Assembly (NCBI GenBank): GCA_023144585.1
Contig: JAGLFI010000018.1
Span: forward strand, 1-10,421
Length of the DNA stretch: 10,421 bases
Direction: 5' to 3'
Source of the DNA: Desulfobacula sp.
Lineage (GTDB): Bacteria > Desulfobacterota > Desulfobacteria > Desulfobacterales > Desulfobacteraceae
The notes under the pieces are model-generated. The model was not told where the DNA came from, did not search any database, and saw only the letters and a program-made list of their open reading frames with translations. The position numbers and the translations under genes are program-made. Below, in pieces: positions 1 to 7,171 of the stretch (the first letter of the stretch is position 1; every line of letters begins with the position of its first letter).

Positions 1-1
1 T

Positions 2-829
2 GATCAGGTTTATCTGGTCCATGGCGCCGGTGCAGGCGGTATCGGCATTGCGGAACAGATCGAGACAGAACTTGTTGAACAGGGCCTGGATAGAAAAAAT
101 GCTGAAGCCAGAATATTTACCCTTGATTCAAAAGGGATTGTCACCTCTGACAGAGAACTTGAGCCTTATAAAACAAAACTTGCAAAAGATCCCAAAACGC
201 TTTCCTGGCTGAAATCCCCGAAAGACAATACCCTTTTGAATGTGATTAAAAAGGAAAAAATGACCGTATTGATCGGCACCTCAGGGCAACCCGGATGTTT
301 TACAAAAGAAATTGTTGAGGCAGTGGCCCAAAATACACAAAGACCTGTTATTCTGCCATTGAGCAACCCCACTGCAAAAGCAGAAGCCCTGCCAAAGGAT
401 ATTTATTAATGAACCGACGGCAAAGCCCTTGTGGCGACAGGTTCTCCTTTTGATCCCGTCAATCATAACGGCAAAGATTATAGAATCGGTCAGATGAATA
501 ATTCCTTTGTCTTCCCGGGTGTCGGCCTTGGTGTTGTGGCATCCGGCGCCAGTGAAGTCCTGCCAACCTTCTTTTCTGCGACAGCCCATGCAATTGCCGA
601 ATTTGTCAAAGAAAAAGAGCTGAACGATGGAATTTTATTTCCCCCTCTGGATCAACTGAGAGAGGTCTCCCTGGAAGTTGCCAAAAAAGTTGGTGCCGAA
701 GCCATTAAGGCGGGTGTTACTCAAAAGGATTGTGCTTTCTCAAAATTTAAACACAATAATGACCCTGAGAGGCTGGATACTCTTGTAGATAAAATACGCT
801 GGAGCCCCAGATACCTGGAGCAGATTTAA
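2..829 (+). pseudogene. Malic enzyme, C-terminal half, interrupted by two tandem in-frame stop codons
   Basis: Malic enzyme decarboxylates malate to pyruvate with NAD(P) reduction in the cytoplasm. The 5' half lies outside the window. Reading from base 2, the frame shows the dinucleotide-binding motif HGAGAGGIGIA, then DSKGIVTSDR, LIGTSGQPGCFTKEIV, LPLSNPTAKAEALP, ATGSPFDPV and NNSFVFPGVGLGVVASGAS, in the order and spacing of MaeA/SfcA-type malic enzymes of about 560 residues. Codons 407-409 (TAA) and 410-412 (TGA) are stops. The same frame resumes at once with TDGKALVATGSPF and stays open to the TAA at 827-829. In the family this place reads x-Trp-Thr-Asp-Gly, so TGA sits on the tryptophan (one change from TGG) and TAA is one change from GAA. 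No frameshift is needed. A GTG at 431 could open the downstream half, but it has no Shine-Dalgarno sequence and would lack the NAD site. Family identity is secure. Whether this is a true pseudogene or a sequence error is open. Confidence 0.85.
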
Positions 830-846
830 TTTATATTAAATATCCG

Positions 847-909
847 CAGCCAATTGCTCATGCCCCCACAAGATACTCTACAAAGGGCATCGACCGGGAC
901 AATTGGCTG
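847..909. repeat. Nested inverted repeat between convergent genes
   Basis: A perfect 10-base inverted repeat, CAGCCAATTG at 847-856 and CAATTGGCTG at 900-909, encloses a second 6-base inverted repeat, ATGCCC at 860-865 and GGGCAT at 885-890. Together they could fold into a two-level stem on either strand. The structure sits between the stop of the + strand malic enzyme (829) and the stop of the - strand histidine kinase (933), where a bidirectional terminator or 3'-end stabiliser is expected. Neither side has a clean T-run, so an intrinsic terminator is not proven. No flanking direct repeat was seen, which argues against a transposed element. Confidence 0.5.
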
Positions 910-914
910 GGGAA

Positions 915-934
915 CCTCAAAAAACCATACGGTT
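915..934 (-). terminator. Possible weak terminator at the end of the REC-PAS histidine kinase gene
   Basis: On the - strand a short stem (AACC, loop GTAT, GGTT; + strand 923-934) overlaps the kinase stop codon and is followed directly by a run of six T, partly shared with the stem. A four-pair stem is short for an intrinsic terminator. It may act together with the larger nested repeat just downstream at 847-909, or may have no function. Confidence 0.25.
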
Positions 935-2441
935 AAATTTTATATTCCGATCTGGGAAAATAAATGGAGAAACAACTACCTTTATCTATTTCACTTTCCA
1001 CTTCAATGGTTCCATGATGTGCATCAACAATGCTTTTCACAATGGAAAGGCCTAGACCTGTTCCGTTAATATATCTTGTTGTTTCATTCTTCACACGAAA
1101 AAATCTATCAAAAATATGTTCCAACTCTTTTTGCCCAATTCCAAAGCCGGTATCTGAAACTACAATTTTTGCACAATCACTCTTCTCATCTGCCCATACG
1201 GTTATCTGTCCACCACTTGGGCTATATCGGATTGCATTGGATATCAAATTTGACATCACTTCTTCTATATTTATCCGATTTCCCAACATATAAATTTCTT
1301 TTTTGGTCTTTTTTACCGTCAAAAGAATGGATTTGGCGTCTGCCTTATCCCGATAAAACTCAACCTGACCTTTTATCAATTCAATCAGATCCAATTGTTC
1401 TCTTTCCTGGTTAATCAGCCCTGATTCAATTTTGGAAAGGTCCAGAAGCTCGCCTGAAAGTATTGTCAAAGACTTAATTCTTTCAGAAGTTCTCTGCAGG
1501 ATATCTTTTTGTTTTTTTGTTAAATCACCTGCCAGCCCATCCAAAACAACATTTAACTGCATCAGGATAGAATTCAATGGACTTTTGATTTCATGGGCAA
1601 CCATGGAAACAAAATCCGATTTCAGTTGATCAATCTTTTTTAAGGCCGTGATATCGTTAAAAACAGTAATAGATCCTAAATTTCTGTTAAGGCGGTCCCG
1701 AAACGGAATACACCTGACGCCAATAATCATATCCTGATCTTCTTTTGAAAAAGGCATAGCTATCTCATCGGTAATTTCTGCAAATGTATTCGCTGGCTGC
1801 TGAATGGCCTGATCTATCATATCCAGCAACCGGGTATCCTTTATAAATTCAAATACCTTATGCCCGATAACCGATGTCTTTCTACAGCCGATCATCTTTA
1901 AGAATGCCGGATTTGCCAAGGCAATTCGTTGCTGGTTATCGGTTGTTAAAACGCCATTGCTCAAGGTATTGATCATCACCCTCATTCGGGATTTTTCCGT
2001 TGCAATATCCTGAAGTGTCCGTATAGATTCAATGGCTTTGGCGATAACAAGTCTTAATTCCGTTGGAGAAAACGGTTTTGATAAAAAATCAAAGGCCCCT
2101 TTTTTCATTGTTTCAATAGAATGCTCAAGGGTTGCATACCCGGTAATAATGATCACCACCGTATCAGGATGGCGGGATTTGACATCAGTAAGAACATCCA
2201 GACCGGACATTCCCGGCATCATTAAATCCAGCAAAATAATATCAAAATGTTTTTCATCAATCATCTTCAATCCTTTGATACCGTCTTGAGCTACCTCAAC
2301 ATCACATCCTTCTTCAGTTAATAATCTCTGGCAGGCCTTTTGAATCCGTACTTCATCATCCACGACCAGAACCCGAGGTTGAAAAAAAACATCTTTTACG
2401 CTGTCTTTGATGGAATTTTTACTGCTATTATCTGTTGCCAT
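933..2441 (-). CDS. Hybrid sensor histidine kinase: receiver-PAS-HisKA-HATPase
   Basis: Soluble kinase of 502 residues with no membrane segment, so probably cytoplasmic. The N-terminal receiver domain (about 23-140) has acidic pair D28/D29, phosphoacceptor D72 in DIILLDLMMPGMSG, T100 and K122. A PAS domain follows (about 152-268, ending GSITVFNDIT). HisKA carries the phosphorylatable H283 in VAHEIKSPLN. The ATPase domain shows the N box (N402 in NLISNAIRYS), G1 box D430-x-G-x-G, F box near 444-449 and G2 box GTGLGLS (460-466). A receiver at the N terminus suggests its kinase activity is set by phosphorylation from another kinase, plausibly the PAS-PAS kinase encoded 37 bases upstream. The ATG at 2441 has only a weak purine-rich ribosome site (AAGAAG). 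The gene is the last in its direction and converges on the malic enzyme gene. Domain calls are firm; the signal and partner are unknown. Confidence 0.93.
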   Translation of the reverse strand: MATDNSSKNSIKDSVKDVFFQPRVLVVDDEVRIQKACQRLLTEEGCDVEVAQDGIKGLKMIDEKHFDIILLDLMMPGMSGLDVLTDVKSRHPDTVVIIITGYATLEHSIETMKKGAFDFLSKPFSPTELRLVIAKAIESIRTLQDIATEKSRMRVMINTLSNGVLTTDNQQRIALANPAFLKMIGCRKTSVIGHKVFEFIKDTRLLDMIDQAIQQPANTFAEITDEIAMPFSKEDQDMIIGVRCIPFRDRLNRNLGSITVFNDITALKKIDQLKSDFVSMVAHEIKSPLNSILMQLNVVLDGLAGDLTKKQKDILQRTSERIKSLTILSGELLDLSKIESGLINQEREQLDLIELIKGQVEFYRDKADAKSILLTVKKTKKEIYMLGNRINIEEVMSNLISNAIRYSPSGGQITVWADEKSDCAKIVVSDTGFGIGQKELEHIFDRFFRVKNETTRYINGTGLGLSIVKSIVDAHHGTIEVESEIDKGSCFSIYFPRSEYKI

Positions 2442-2478
2442 GCTATTTCACTTCTTAAATTATATTAGCGTTTACAAA

Positions 2479-3993
2479 TTATGGTTTACACAAAGACGGC
2501 TCTTCTTCCAAGGCAAAATACATGGGAAACTCAAGGATAAAGGTTGTCCCTTTTGAACCTGTTTTTTTAACAGAAATTTGTGCCCCGTGTTCTTCAATAA
2601 TACCGTAAACAATGCTTAAACCCAACCCTGTACTTTTCCCCACTTCCTTGGTTGTAAAAAAAGGATCAAAAATTTTAGATAAATCTTTATGGGGTATGCC
2701 TTTTCCAGTGTCCTTTACTTCCAGAAAAATTTTTTTTACCACCTTGTTCTTATATGACGTCAGAGTGATGGTACCGACTCCATTCATGGCATCCGCAGCA
2801 TTGATCACAAGGTTGATAAAAACCTGATTGAGTTTACTGGTATCTGCATTAATGAGCATCATCTCATCTGACAGATCTTTTTTAATGGTTATATTTCTAA
2901 ATTTTTTCTGGTCCCTGATCAGTGTCAAGCTCTGTTCGAGAATCTCATTAAATTGAACGATATTTTTATCAGATCCTGAACTGCGGCTGTATACCAGCAG
3001 GCTCTTGACAATTTCCTTGCACCGGTTGACATCTTCAAGGATATACTCAAGATCTTCCTGCATGCTCTGGTCAATATCATCCCGCTCCAAAAGAAGACTT
3101 GCATAAAACAAAATACCTGTCAACGGATTATTGATCTCATGTGCAACCCCTGCAGCCAGCTGGCCCAGAGATGCCATTTTCTCAGATTTTGCAAGCTGCT
3201 TCTGAATAAGTTTCAGCTCTTTTTCAACCTCGACTTTATCTTTTAAATCATTATAAATCGCCATTGTGGCAAATTCATTGCCTTTCTCATCATAAATGAT
3301 AGCGGCTGACATCTCAACTTCACTTTCTTCACCCTGCGAATTGACAATGGTCGTACGTGGGATGATAAGTTTTCCCTTTCCCCCGATCTTTTCATCCCGA
3401 AGCATCCCCATTATTTCTTTGGCTTTGCCCGGTGGATACAATTGTTTAGTATGCTTGATTTTTCCTTCTCCACCGTTATAATCACCAAACAATTCTTTTG
3501 CCATTGAGTTCATTAAATTGATATTGCCCTGGCGGTCTGCGGCAACAATAGCACTTGCAGAAGAGTGAATAACCCTGCTGATAAATTCTTTCACACCATG
3601 CAGTTGGGTTTCTAGAGCTTTGGCCTGGGTAATATCCCGCATACTGCCAATCACATAAGCCACATCCCCGTTTTCATCAAGAATAGGGGAAAATACCCTC
3701 TCTTCCCAGCGGAAATGATGCCTTAATGTAAAACTATGATTTTTTTTGTCTTTGATGACTTTTGAAATAGTACACTGATCGGAATTGCAGGGTGTATCTT
3801 TATATAAAAACACATGAAAACACTTTTTCCCATAAATTTCTTTAAAAGAGAGATTAAAGGCTTCATAAAATTTCTTATTGGCACCCACCAAAGTTTTATC
3901 CGGAGAAATAATAACACTGGGATATGACAGGGAATCAAATATTTTCATCCGCCAATACATTTCATCTGCTGACATGTCCAAATCTTTATTCAC
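2479..3993 (-). CDS. PAS-PAS sensor histidine kinase, NtrB-like transmitter
   Basis: A 504-residue kinase without visible membrane segments. The first PAS domain (about 16-125, ending GSMRDIT) contains a cysteine cluster, C58, C69 and C74. The second PAS domain (about 134-250) has AIVAADRQGNINLMN at its start. A short helical linker leads to HisKA with LGQLAAGVAHEINNPL, where H285 is the phosphoacceptor; this signature is typical of NtrB-type kinases. The ATPase domain shows N398 (NLVINAADAM), D428-x-G-x-G, FDPFFTTK and STGLGLSI. There is no receiver and no output domain. The start is GTG at 3991-3993, supported by GAGG (+ strand 4004-4007) 10 bases upstream; the ATG at codon 7 is too far from that site. 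It lies 76 bases after the ACT-repeat gene and 37 before the hybrid kinase, so co-transcription is likely. The ligand is not predictable from sequence. Confidence 0.93.
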   Translation of the reverse strand: MNKDLDMSADEMYWRMKIFDSLSYPSVIISPDKTLVGANKKFYEAFNLSFKEIYGKKCFHVFLYKDTPCNSDQCTISKVIKDKKNHSFTLRHHFRWEERVFSPILDENGDVAYVIGSMRDITQAKALETQLHGVKEFISRVIHSSASAIVAADRQGNINLMNSMAKELFGDYNGGEGKIKHTKQLYPPGKAKEIMGMLRDEKIGGKGKLIIPRTTIVNSQGEESEVEMSAAIIYDEKGNEFATMAIYNDLKDKVEVEKELKLIQKQLAKSEKMASLGQLAAGVAHEINNPLTGILFYASLLLERDDIDQSMQEDLEYILEDVNRCKEIVKSLLVYSRSSGSDKNIVQFNEILEQSLTLIRDQKKFRNITIKKDLSDEMMLINADTSKLNQVFINLVINAADAMNGVGTITLTSYKNKVVKKIFLEVKDTGKGIPHKDLSKIFDPFFTTKEVGKSTGLGLSIVYGIIEEHGAQISVKKTGSKGTTFILEFPMYFALEEEPSLCKP

Positions 3994-4003
3994 GCTATTT
4001 TAT

Positions 4004-4008
4004 CCTCT
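4004..4008 (-). promoter_or_regulatory. Ribosome binding site supporting the GTG start of the PAS-PAS kinase
   Basis: The - strand reads AGAGG ten bases before GTG (3993-3991). No comparable site precedes the ATG at codon 7, which favours GTG initiation. Confidence 0.55.
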
Positions 4009-4069
4009 ACCCATTTTCTGCTCTTGAATTTAATCACTTTTCTTTGACCACTATCCTTCAATGATATAT

Positions 4070-5026
4070 TTATGGAATTTCAAAAACATCCTTTAACGCA
4101 GTTTTCGCTTCCTGCCCATAGCCTTCCGGCAGGACTATCGCAATACTGGCGCCTGTACAACCTGTCTGTAAAACAGGTATAAATTTTTGGGACAGACAAT
4201 TCAATGCTCTGCTGATAATACTGTGCCTGTCGCCGAAATGAGGTCCATGGAAACTAAGCAGTTCCGCAGTACAGGTTTGACGGGCAGGGATACTTATCGA
4301 TTTTCCTGTCAATAAGAACAGGTGTGTTTGCCCAAGCGTTGCCATATATGCAGATATATAAAAAAACTTATCTTCTTTATCCTGCATGGATTGGATCAAA
4401 TGTCCGTATTCAGCCAGTTGATCAAAGGAAAACAAATAAGAGCAAAGATTCAAATCAGACACCAATGTAATCCCGTAGGTCTTTATTCTCTTTTCCATAT
4501 ATGTTGCACGGGTCTCAGGATACCTTCTTTTCAAAAATTTAGTCTGTTCAACATTTTCTTCCTGCTCAAAGGGGACATGGGATGGAGGCAGGTCAAAATT
4601 TTTAGAAAGAATATCAATCACAGTATCACAATCGGTTTGATCAACAACAAATGTCAGCATTGCATTTGAAAAAATTAGGTTTTGAAATGATATTTTCTGA
4701 CTTCCCAGAAGATATAAAAAAAAACCCAATGGTTGCAACCTATAATGATGAGGATATATGGATATGGTACAAACATCCCTGTGATAATTCCATGATTCAT
4801 CCGGAGATGACACCTGCTGGAAATGTTTTGAAGCAATCGTTCCTGAAACAAAAACTTTACTATTATCAATGGCACCCAGGGTCATGGACACCATGTTAAT
4901 CTTATTGGATGCAAGAACCTGATAGAGCGGTACACAGGACTGATCCTGTCCGGCAATATATGCCTGGGTTACCTGAACATAATTTTTATTCAGGCGAATT
5001 CCATTAATTTTTATTGGGTCCATCAT
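4070..5026 (-). CDS. Protein with several ACT-like domains, no kinase or enzymatic domain seen
   Basis: About 318 residues, recognised only by fold-like pattern. Several segments resemble the beta-alpha-beta ACT modules found in the regulatory part of aspartokinase. Numbered from the TTG at 5041 they are roughly residues 21-70 (VTQAYIAG, then LYQVLASNKINMVSMTLG), 90-150 (ISFQNLIFSNAMLTFVVDQ then CDTVIDILSKNFDLP), 190-247, and 256-320 (HSIISRALNCLSQKFIPVLQTG then SIAIVLPEGYG). The aspartokinase catalytic domain is absent. ACT modules commonly bind amino acids, so a ligand-sensing role is plausible. It lies between a lone receiver and two sensor kinases. The frame opens at TTG (5041), but that codon has no ribosome site. 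ATG at 5026 has AGG seven bases upstream and is preferred; ATG at 5023 is also possible. The gene follows a terminator, so it may have its own promoter or depend on readthrough. The coding call is good; the domain call is tentative. Confidence 0.7.
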   Translation of the reverse strand: MMDPIKINGIRLNKNYVQVTQAYIAGQDQSCVPLYQVLASNKINMVSMTLGAIDNSKVFVSGTIASKHFQQVSSPDESWNYHRDVCTISIYPHHYRLQPLGFFLYLLGSQKISFQNLIFSNAMLTFVVDQTDCDTVIDILSKNFDLPPSHVPFEQEENVEQTKFLKRRYPETRATYMEKRIKTYGITLVSDLNLCSYLFSFDQLAEYGHLIQSMQDKEDKFFYISAYMATLGQTHLFLLTGKSISIPARQTCTAELLSFHGPHFGDRHSIISRALNCLSQKFIPVLQTGCTGASIAIVLPEGYGQEAKTALKDVFEIP

Positions 5027-5061
5027 CCAAAAGCCTGACAATGCAGCCGCACTGCATATTC

Positions 5062-5095
5062 AAAACAGCGAGGAAGATAAAAAACTCTTCCCCGC
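5062..5095 (-). terminator. Rho-independent terminator after the response regulator gene
   Basis: On the - strand a 10-pair stem (GCGGGGAAGA with TCTTCCTCGC, one G-U pair, 8-base loop; + strand 5068-5077 and 5086-5095) is followed by TGTTTTG. It begins about 20 bases after the response-regulator stop at 5116 and ends before the ACT-repeat gene start. This placement suggests it ends, or attenuates, the hdrA-mvhD-metV-metF-receiver transcript. The T tail is short, so some readthrough is possible. Confidence 0.7.
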
Positions 5096-5115
5096 CATAT
5101 TATCTTTCCATAGTG

Positions 5116-5502
5116 CTATTGGCAATGGTCTTTGACAATTTCCATTAATTTATCAAGATCAATGGGTTTTGGAATATAATCGTCCGCCAAAGTTGTTTTA
5201 CCGTCATGATGTGTATAGCTGGTTGTTTTTACCGAATCAGCCACAGCAGTTAAGAGTACAATAATAATACTTTTAAGATCATCATTATTTTTAATATCAT
5301 CACATACTTCCCAGCCATTCTTCCTCGGCATCATTACATCAAGGATAACAAGGACGGGTTTCTCTTCTTTTATCTTTTCCATGGCTTCTTCGCCGTCATA
5401 AGCTGTAGCAACCCTATACTCCAGTGCTTCCAATTTCATGGAAACCGCTTCCACCAGATCGGGATCATCATCTACGACTAAAATAAGTTGTTTTTCACTC
5501 AT
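5116..5502 (-). CDS. Single-domain (receiver-only) response regulator
   Basis: A CheY-like receiver of 128 residues with no output domain. Numbered from the upstream ATG at 5508, it has acidic residues D13 and D14, phosphoacceptor D57 in LVILDVMMPRKNGWEV, T87 and K114 in YIPKPIDLDKL. The T87-to-K114 interval is 27 residues, about five longer than in CheY, because of an unusual stretch SYTHHDGKTT. The ribosome site GGAG (+ strand 5511-5514) is only two bases from the ATG at 5508 but eight from the ATG at 5502, so 5502 is chosen. The gene begins about 50 bases after metF, in the same direction and before the first terminator, so it is probably the last gene of the metF transcript. It may shuttle phosphate in a relay with the two downstream kinases, or act by protein contact on a target not seen here. 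Confidence 0.92.
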   Translation of the reverse strand: MSEKQLILVVDDDPDLVEAVSMKLEALEYRVATAYDGEEAMEKIKEEKPVLVILDVMMPRKNGWEVCDDIKNNDDLKSIIIVLLTAVADSVKTTSYTHHDGKTTLADDYIPKPIDLDKLMEIVKDHCQ

Positions 5503-5510
5503 TGTCATTA

Positions 5511-5514
5511 CTCC
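5511..5514 (-). promoter_or_regulatory. Ribosome binding site deciding the response regulator start
   Basis: The - strand reads AAAAAGGAGTAATGACAATG. GGAG lies two bases from the first ATG and eight from the second, so the second (5502-5500) is the likelier start. Confidence 0.65.
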
Positions 5515-5557
5515 TTTTTATTGTCCCTTTTTATAATTATCAGGATTCTTTTTATTC

Positions 5558-6481
5558 CTATAGCACAGGTCTGGGGAACAATCCCGCTTTTTCTACAATT
5601 TGGGGAACCTTTTCTTCCCATTCAATAGCCATTATATGAAACCCGTGTACCCCTTTTGCTTCTTTTAATCTTTGGATGGATTCTATGGCTATTTTTATAC
5701 CCTCTTCAGGCTGCTCTTCTTTGGATACCCCTTCCATACGTTTGATAACCTCATCAGGCACATCCATACCCGGCACTTTGTTTTTCATATATCTTGCCAT
5801 GCCGACTGATTTCATGGGAGTGATCCCTGCAAGGATATGCACCTGTTCATCAAGACCTCTGTCACAAACCATTTCCATATATTTTTCAAATTTATTCAAA
5901 TTAAAAATGCACTGGGTCTGGATAAAATCCGCGCCTGCTTTTACTTTTTTGGCAAGACGCATGACCCTGAGCTCAAAAGGATCGGCAAACGGATTGGCTG
6001 CAGCACCGATAAACATTTTTGGCGGGGATTTAATATCTGCACCCCCCTGGAACTTGCCTTCATCCCTCATTTTTCTCACCATTTGAACCAGTTGAATGGA
6101 ATCCAGATCAAAGACTCCGTTAGCCATGGGATGATCACCGAATTTAACATGATCTCCCGACAGACACATCATGGTGTTAATACCCATGGAATAGGCACCA
6201 ATAATATCGCTCTGCATGGCCAGACGGTTTCTGTCCCTTGTTACCATCTGCAAAATAGGATCAAGCCCCATCAGTTTGATAATCACACCACCTGCCCAGC
6301 TAGACATTCTCACCATGGCAGTCTGATTGTCTGTTATATTGATAGCATCAACATGATCTTTTATAAGACTGGCCTTTTCTCTCATCTTTTCAGGAATTGC
6401 ACCCCGGGGAGGACCGACTTCAGAGGTCACCGCAAGGGCTCCTGATGCCAATACTTTTTCCAGTTTACTTTCAGTCTTCAT
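5558..6481 (-). CDS. metF: Methylenetetrahydrofolate reductase, MetF subunit
   Basis: A 307-residue TIM-barrel flavoprotein that interconverts 5,10-methylene-THF and 5-methyl-THF in the cytoplasm, the methyl-branch step of the Wood-Ljungdahl pathway. Family signatures are TSEVGPPRG near the N terminus (E21 in the place of the conserved acidic catalytic residue), AINITDNQTAMVRMSS (47-61), LSGDHVKFGDHP (107-118), FIGAAANPF (157-165), GADFIQTQCIFN (183-194) and the loop AGITPMKS (218-225). Length matches the short MetF that works with a separate MetV rather than the two-domain eukaryotic enzyme. Its ATG overlaps the metV stop in ATGA, and GAGAGGA lies about nine bases upstream inside metV, so the two are translationally coupled. 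With MvhD and HdrA encoded upstream, the electron carrier is probably not NAD(P)H alone but the Hdr-like module. The direction of the reaction in this organism cannot be read from sequence. Confidence 0.95.
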   Translation of the reverse strand: MKTESKLEKVLASGALAVTSEVGPPRGAIPEKMREKASLIKDHVDAINITDNQTAMVRMSSWAGGVIIKLMGLDPILQMVTRDRNRLAMQSDIIGAYSMGINTMMCLSGDHVKFGDHPMANGVFDLDSIQLVQMVRKMRDEGKFQGGADIKSPPKMFIGAAANPFADPFELRVMRLAKKVKAGADFIQTQCIFNLNKFEKYMEMVCDRGLDEQVHILAGITPMKSVGMARYMKNKVPGMDVPDEVIKRMEGVSKEEQPEEGIKIAIESIQRLKEAKGVHGFHIMAIEWEEKVPQIVEKAGLFPRPVL

Positions 6482-7146
6482 AATGACAAATCCTCTCTGA
6501 TTATTTTTCTGGGTCCACCACCGCCGGCTGGTCGCCAGTCTTTTGCTTCCATAATTTCCTCATACCGTTTTTCCATTTCAAGGGCCTTTAATCTTTCCCA
6601 GATCAAACACCATGCACATTCAACATCCGGAGCGATTTCACACATACCGTTGGAAGTTCCGCCGCAAGGACCGTTGAGCAGCTGCTTGGAACATCTTGCA
6701 ACCGGACAGATACCCCCAGTAATACCCAGCAGGCAGTCCCCGCATCCCCGGCATCTTTCCGCCCAGATCCCCTGGGATTCCGATGCGCCCATAAATTTGG
6801 TATTTACGGCAGGAAACACCGGTTTTTCCTTATACCTTTCTACAATGGTCTGCACACCACATCCGCAGGCCATGGAAAGGATGGCATCCGCCCGGTCAAT
6901 TTCAGATATGAGCTCTTCCACATATTCAGGGTCACATTGTCTTTCAAGAGTTATCTCTTTAATATCAATGGTACGACCCTGTTTTAAGAAATGAAGGTTC
7001 AGGGCCGAAGCCAAAAGCCCGACTTCTTTTCTTCCACCGGCTGCACATACAGTTACACACTCATTACAACCAACCAGAAGAATCCGGTCATAGGGGGATA
7101 TATATTCTATGATTTCTTTTAAAGGTTTTTGCTCTGCTGTTATCAT
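6478..7146 (-). CDS. metV: MetV, iron-sulfur/zinc subunit of methylenetetrahydrofolate reductase
   Basis: A 222-residue cysteine-rich protein of the methylenetetrahydrofolate reductase C-terminal-domain family. In acetogens MetV carries iron-sulfur clusters and passes electrons to or from MetF. Cysteines are at 27, 30, 34, 71, 94, 96, 132, 135, 138, 147, 152, 161, 169, 177 and 180. The patterns include GCNECVTVC, ACGCG, CRGCGDC, the family signature NGPCGG and the C-terminal CAWC. The ATG at 7146 has GGAG (+ strand 7156-7159) nine bases upstream, and the gene starts 25 bases after the mvhD stop. The TGA stop overlaps the metF start by ATGA, as expected for subunits made in fixed ratio. Assignment is from family motifs and from the adjacent metF and mvhD; it is not a generic ferredoxin. 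Confidence 0.93.
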   Translation of the reverse strand: MITAEQKPLKEIIEYISPYDRILLVGCNECVTVCAAGGRKEVGLLASALNLHFLKQGRTIDIKEITLERQCDPEYVEELISEIDRADAILSMACGCGVQTIVERYKEKPVFPAVNTKFMGASESQGIWAERCRGCGDCLLGITGGICPVARCSKQLLNGPCGGTSNGMCEIAPDVECAWCLIWERLKALEMEKRYEEIMEAKDWRPAGGGGPRKIIREDLSL

Positions 7147-7171
7147 AATTCTTGTCTCCGAAGATTTAAAT

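Noticed and set aside
407..412. Recoding (selenocysteine or other readthrough) at the TAA TGA pair
   Set aside because: Two consecutive different stops would both need suppression, and the aligned residue at TGA is tryptophan, not cysteine or selenocysteine.
847..909. The inverted repeat as an integron attC site or miniature transposon
   Set aside because: It lacks the attC core sites, and no target-site duplication flanks it.
854..1069. A 71-codon + strand frame spanning the convergent gap and the end of the kinase gene
   Set aside because: It overlaps the inverted repeat and the kinase coding region, has no ribosome site and shows no family resemblance.
5837..6445. A 202-codon open frame on the + strand opposite metF
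   Set aside because: It lies wholly antisense to a clear metF gene and its translation shows no recognisable motif.
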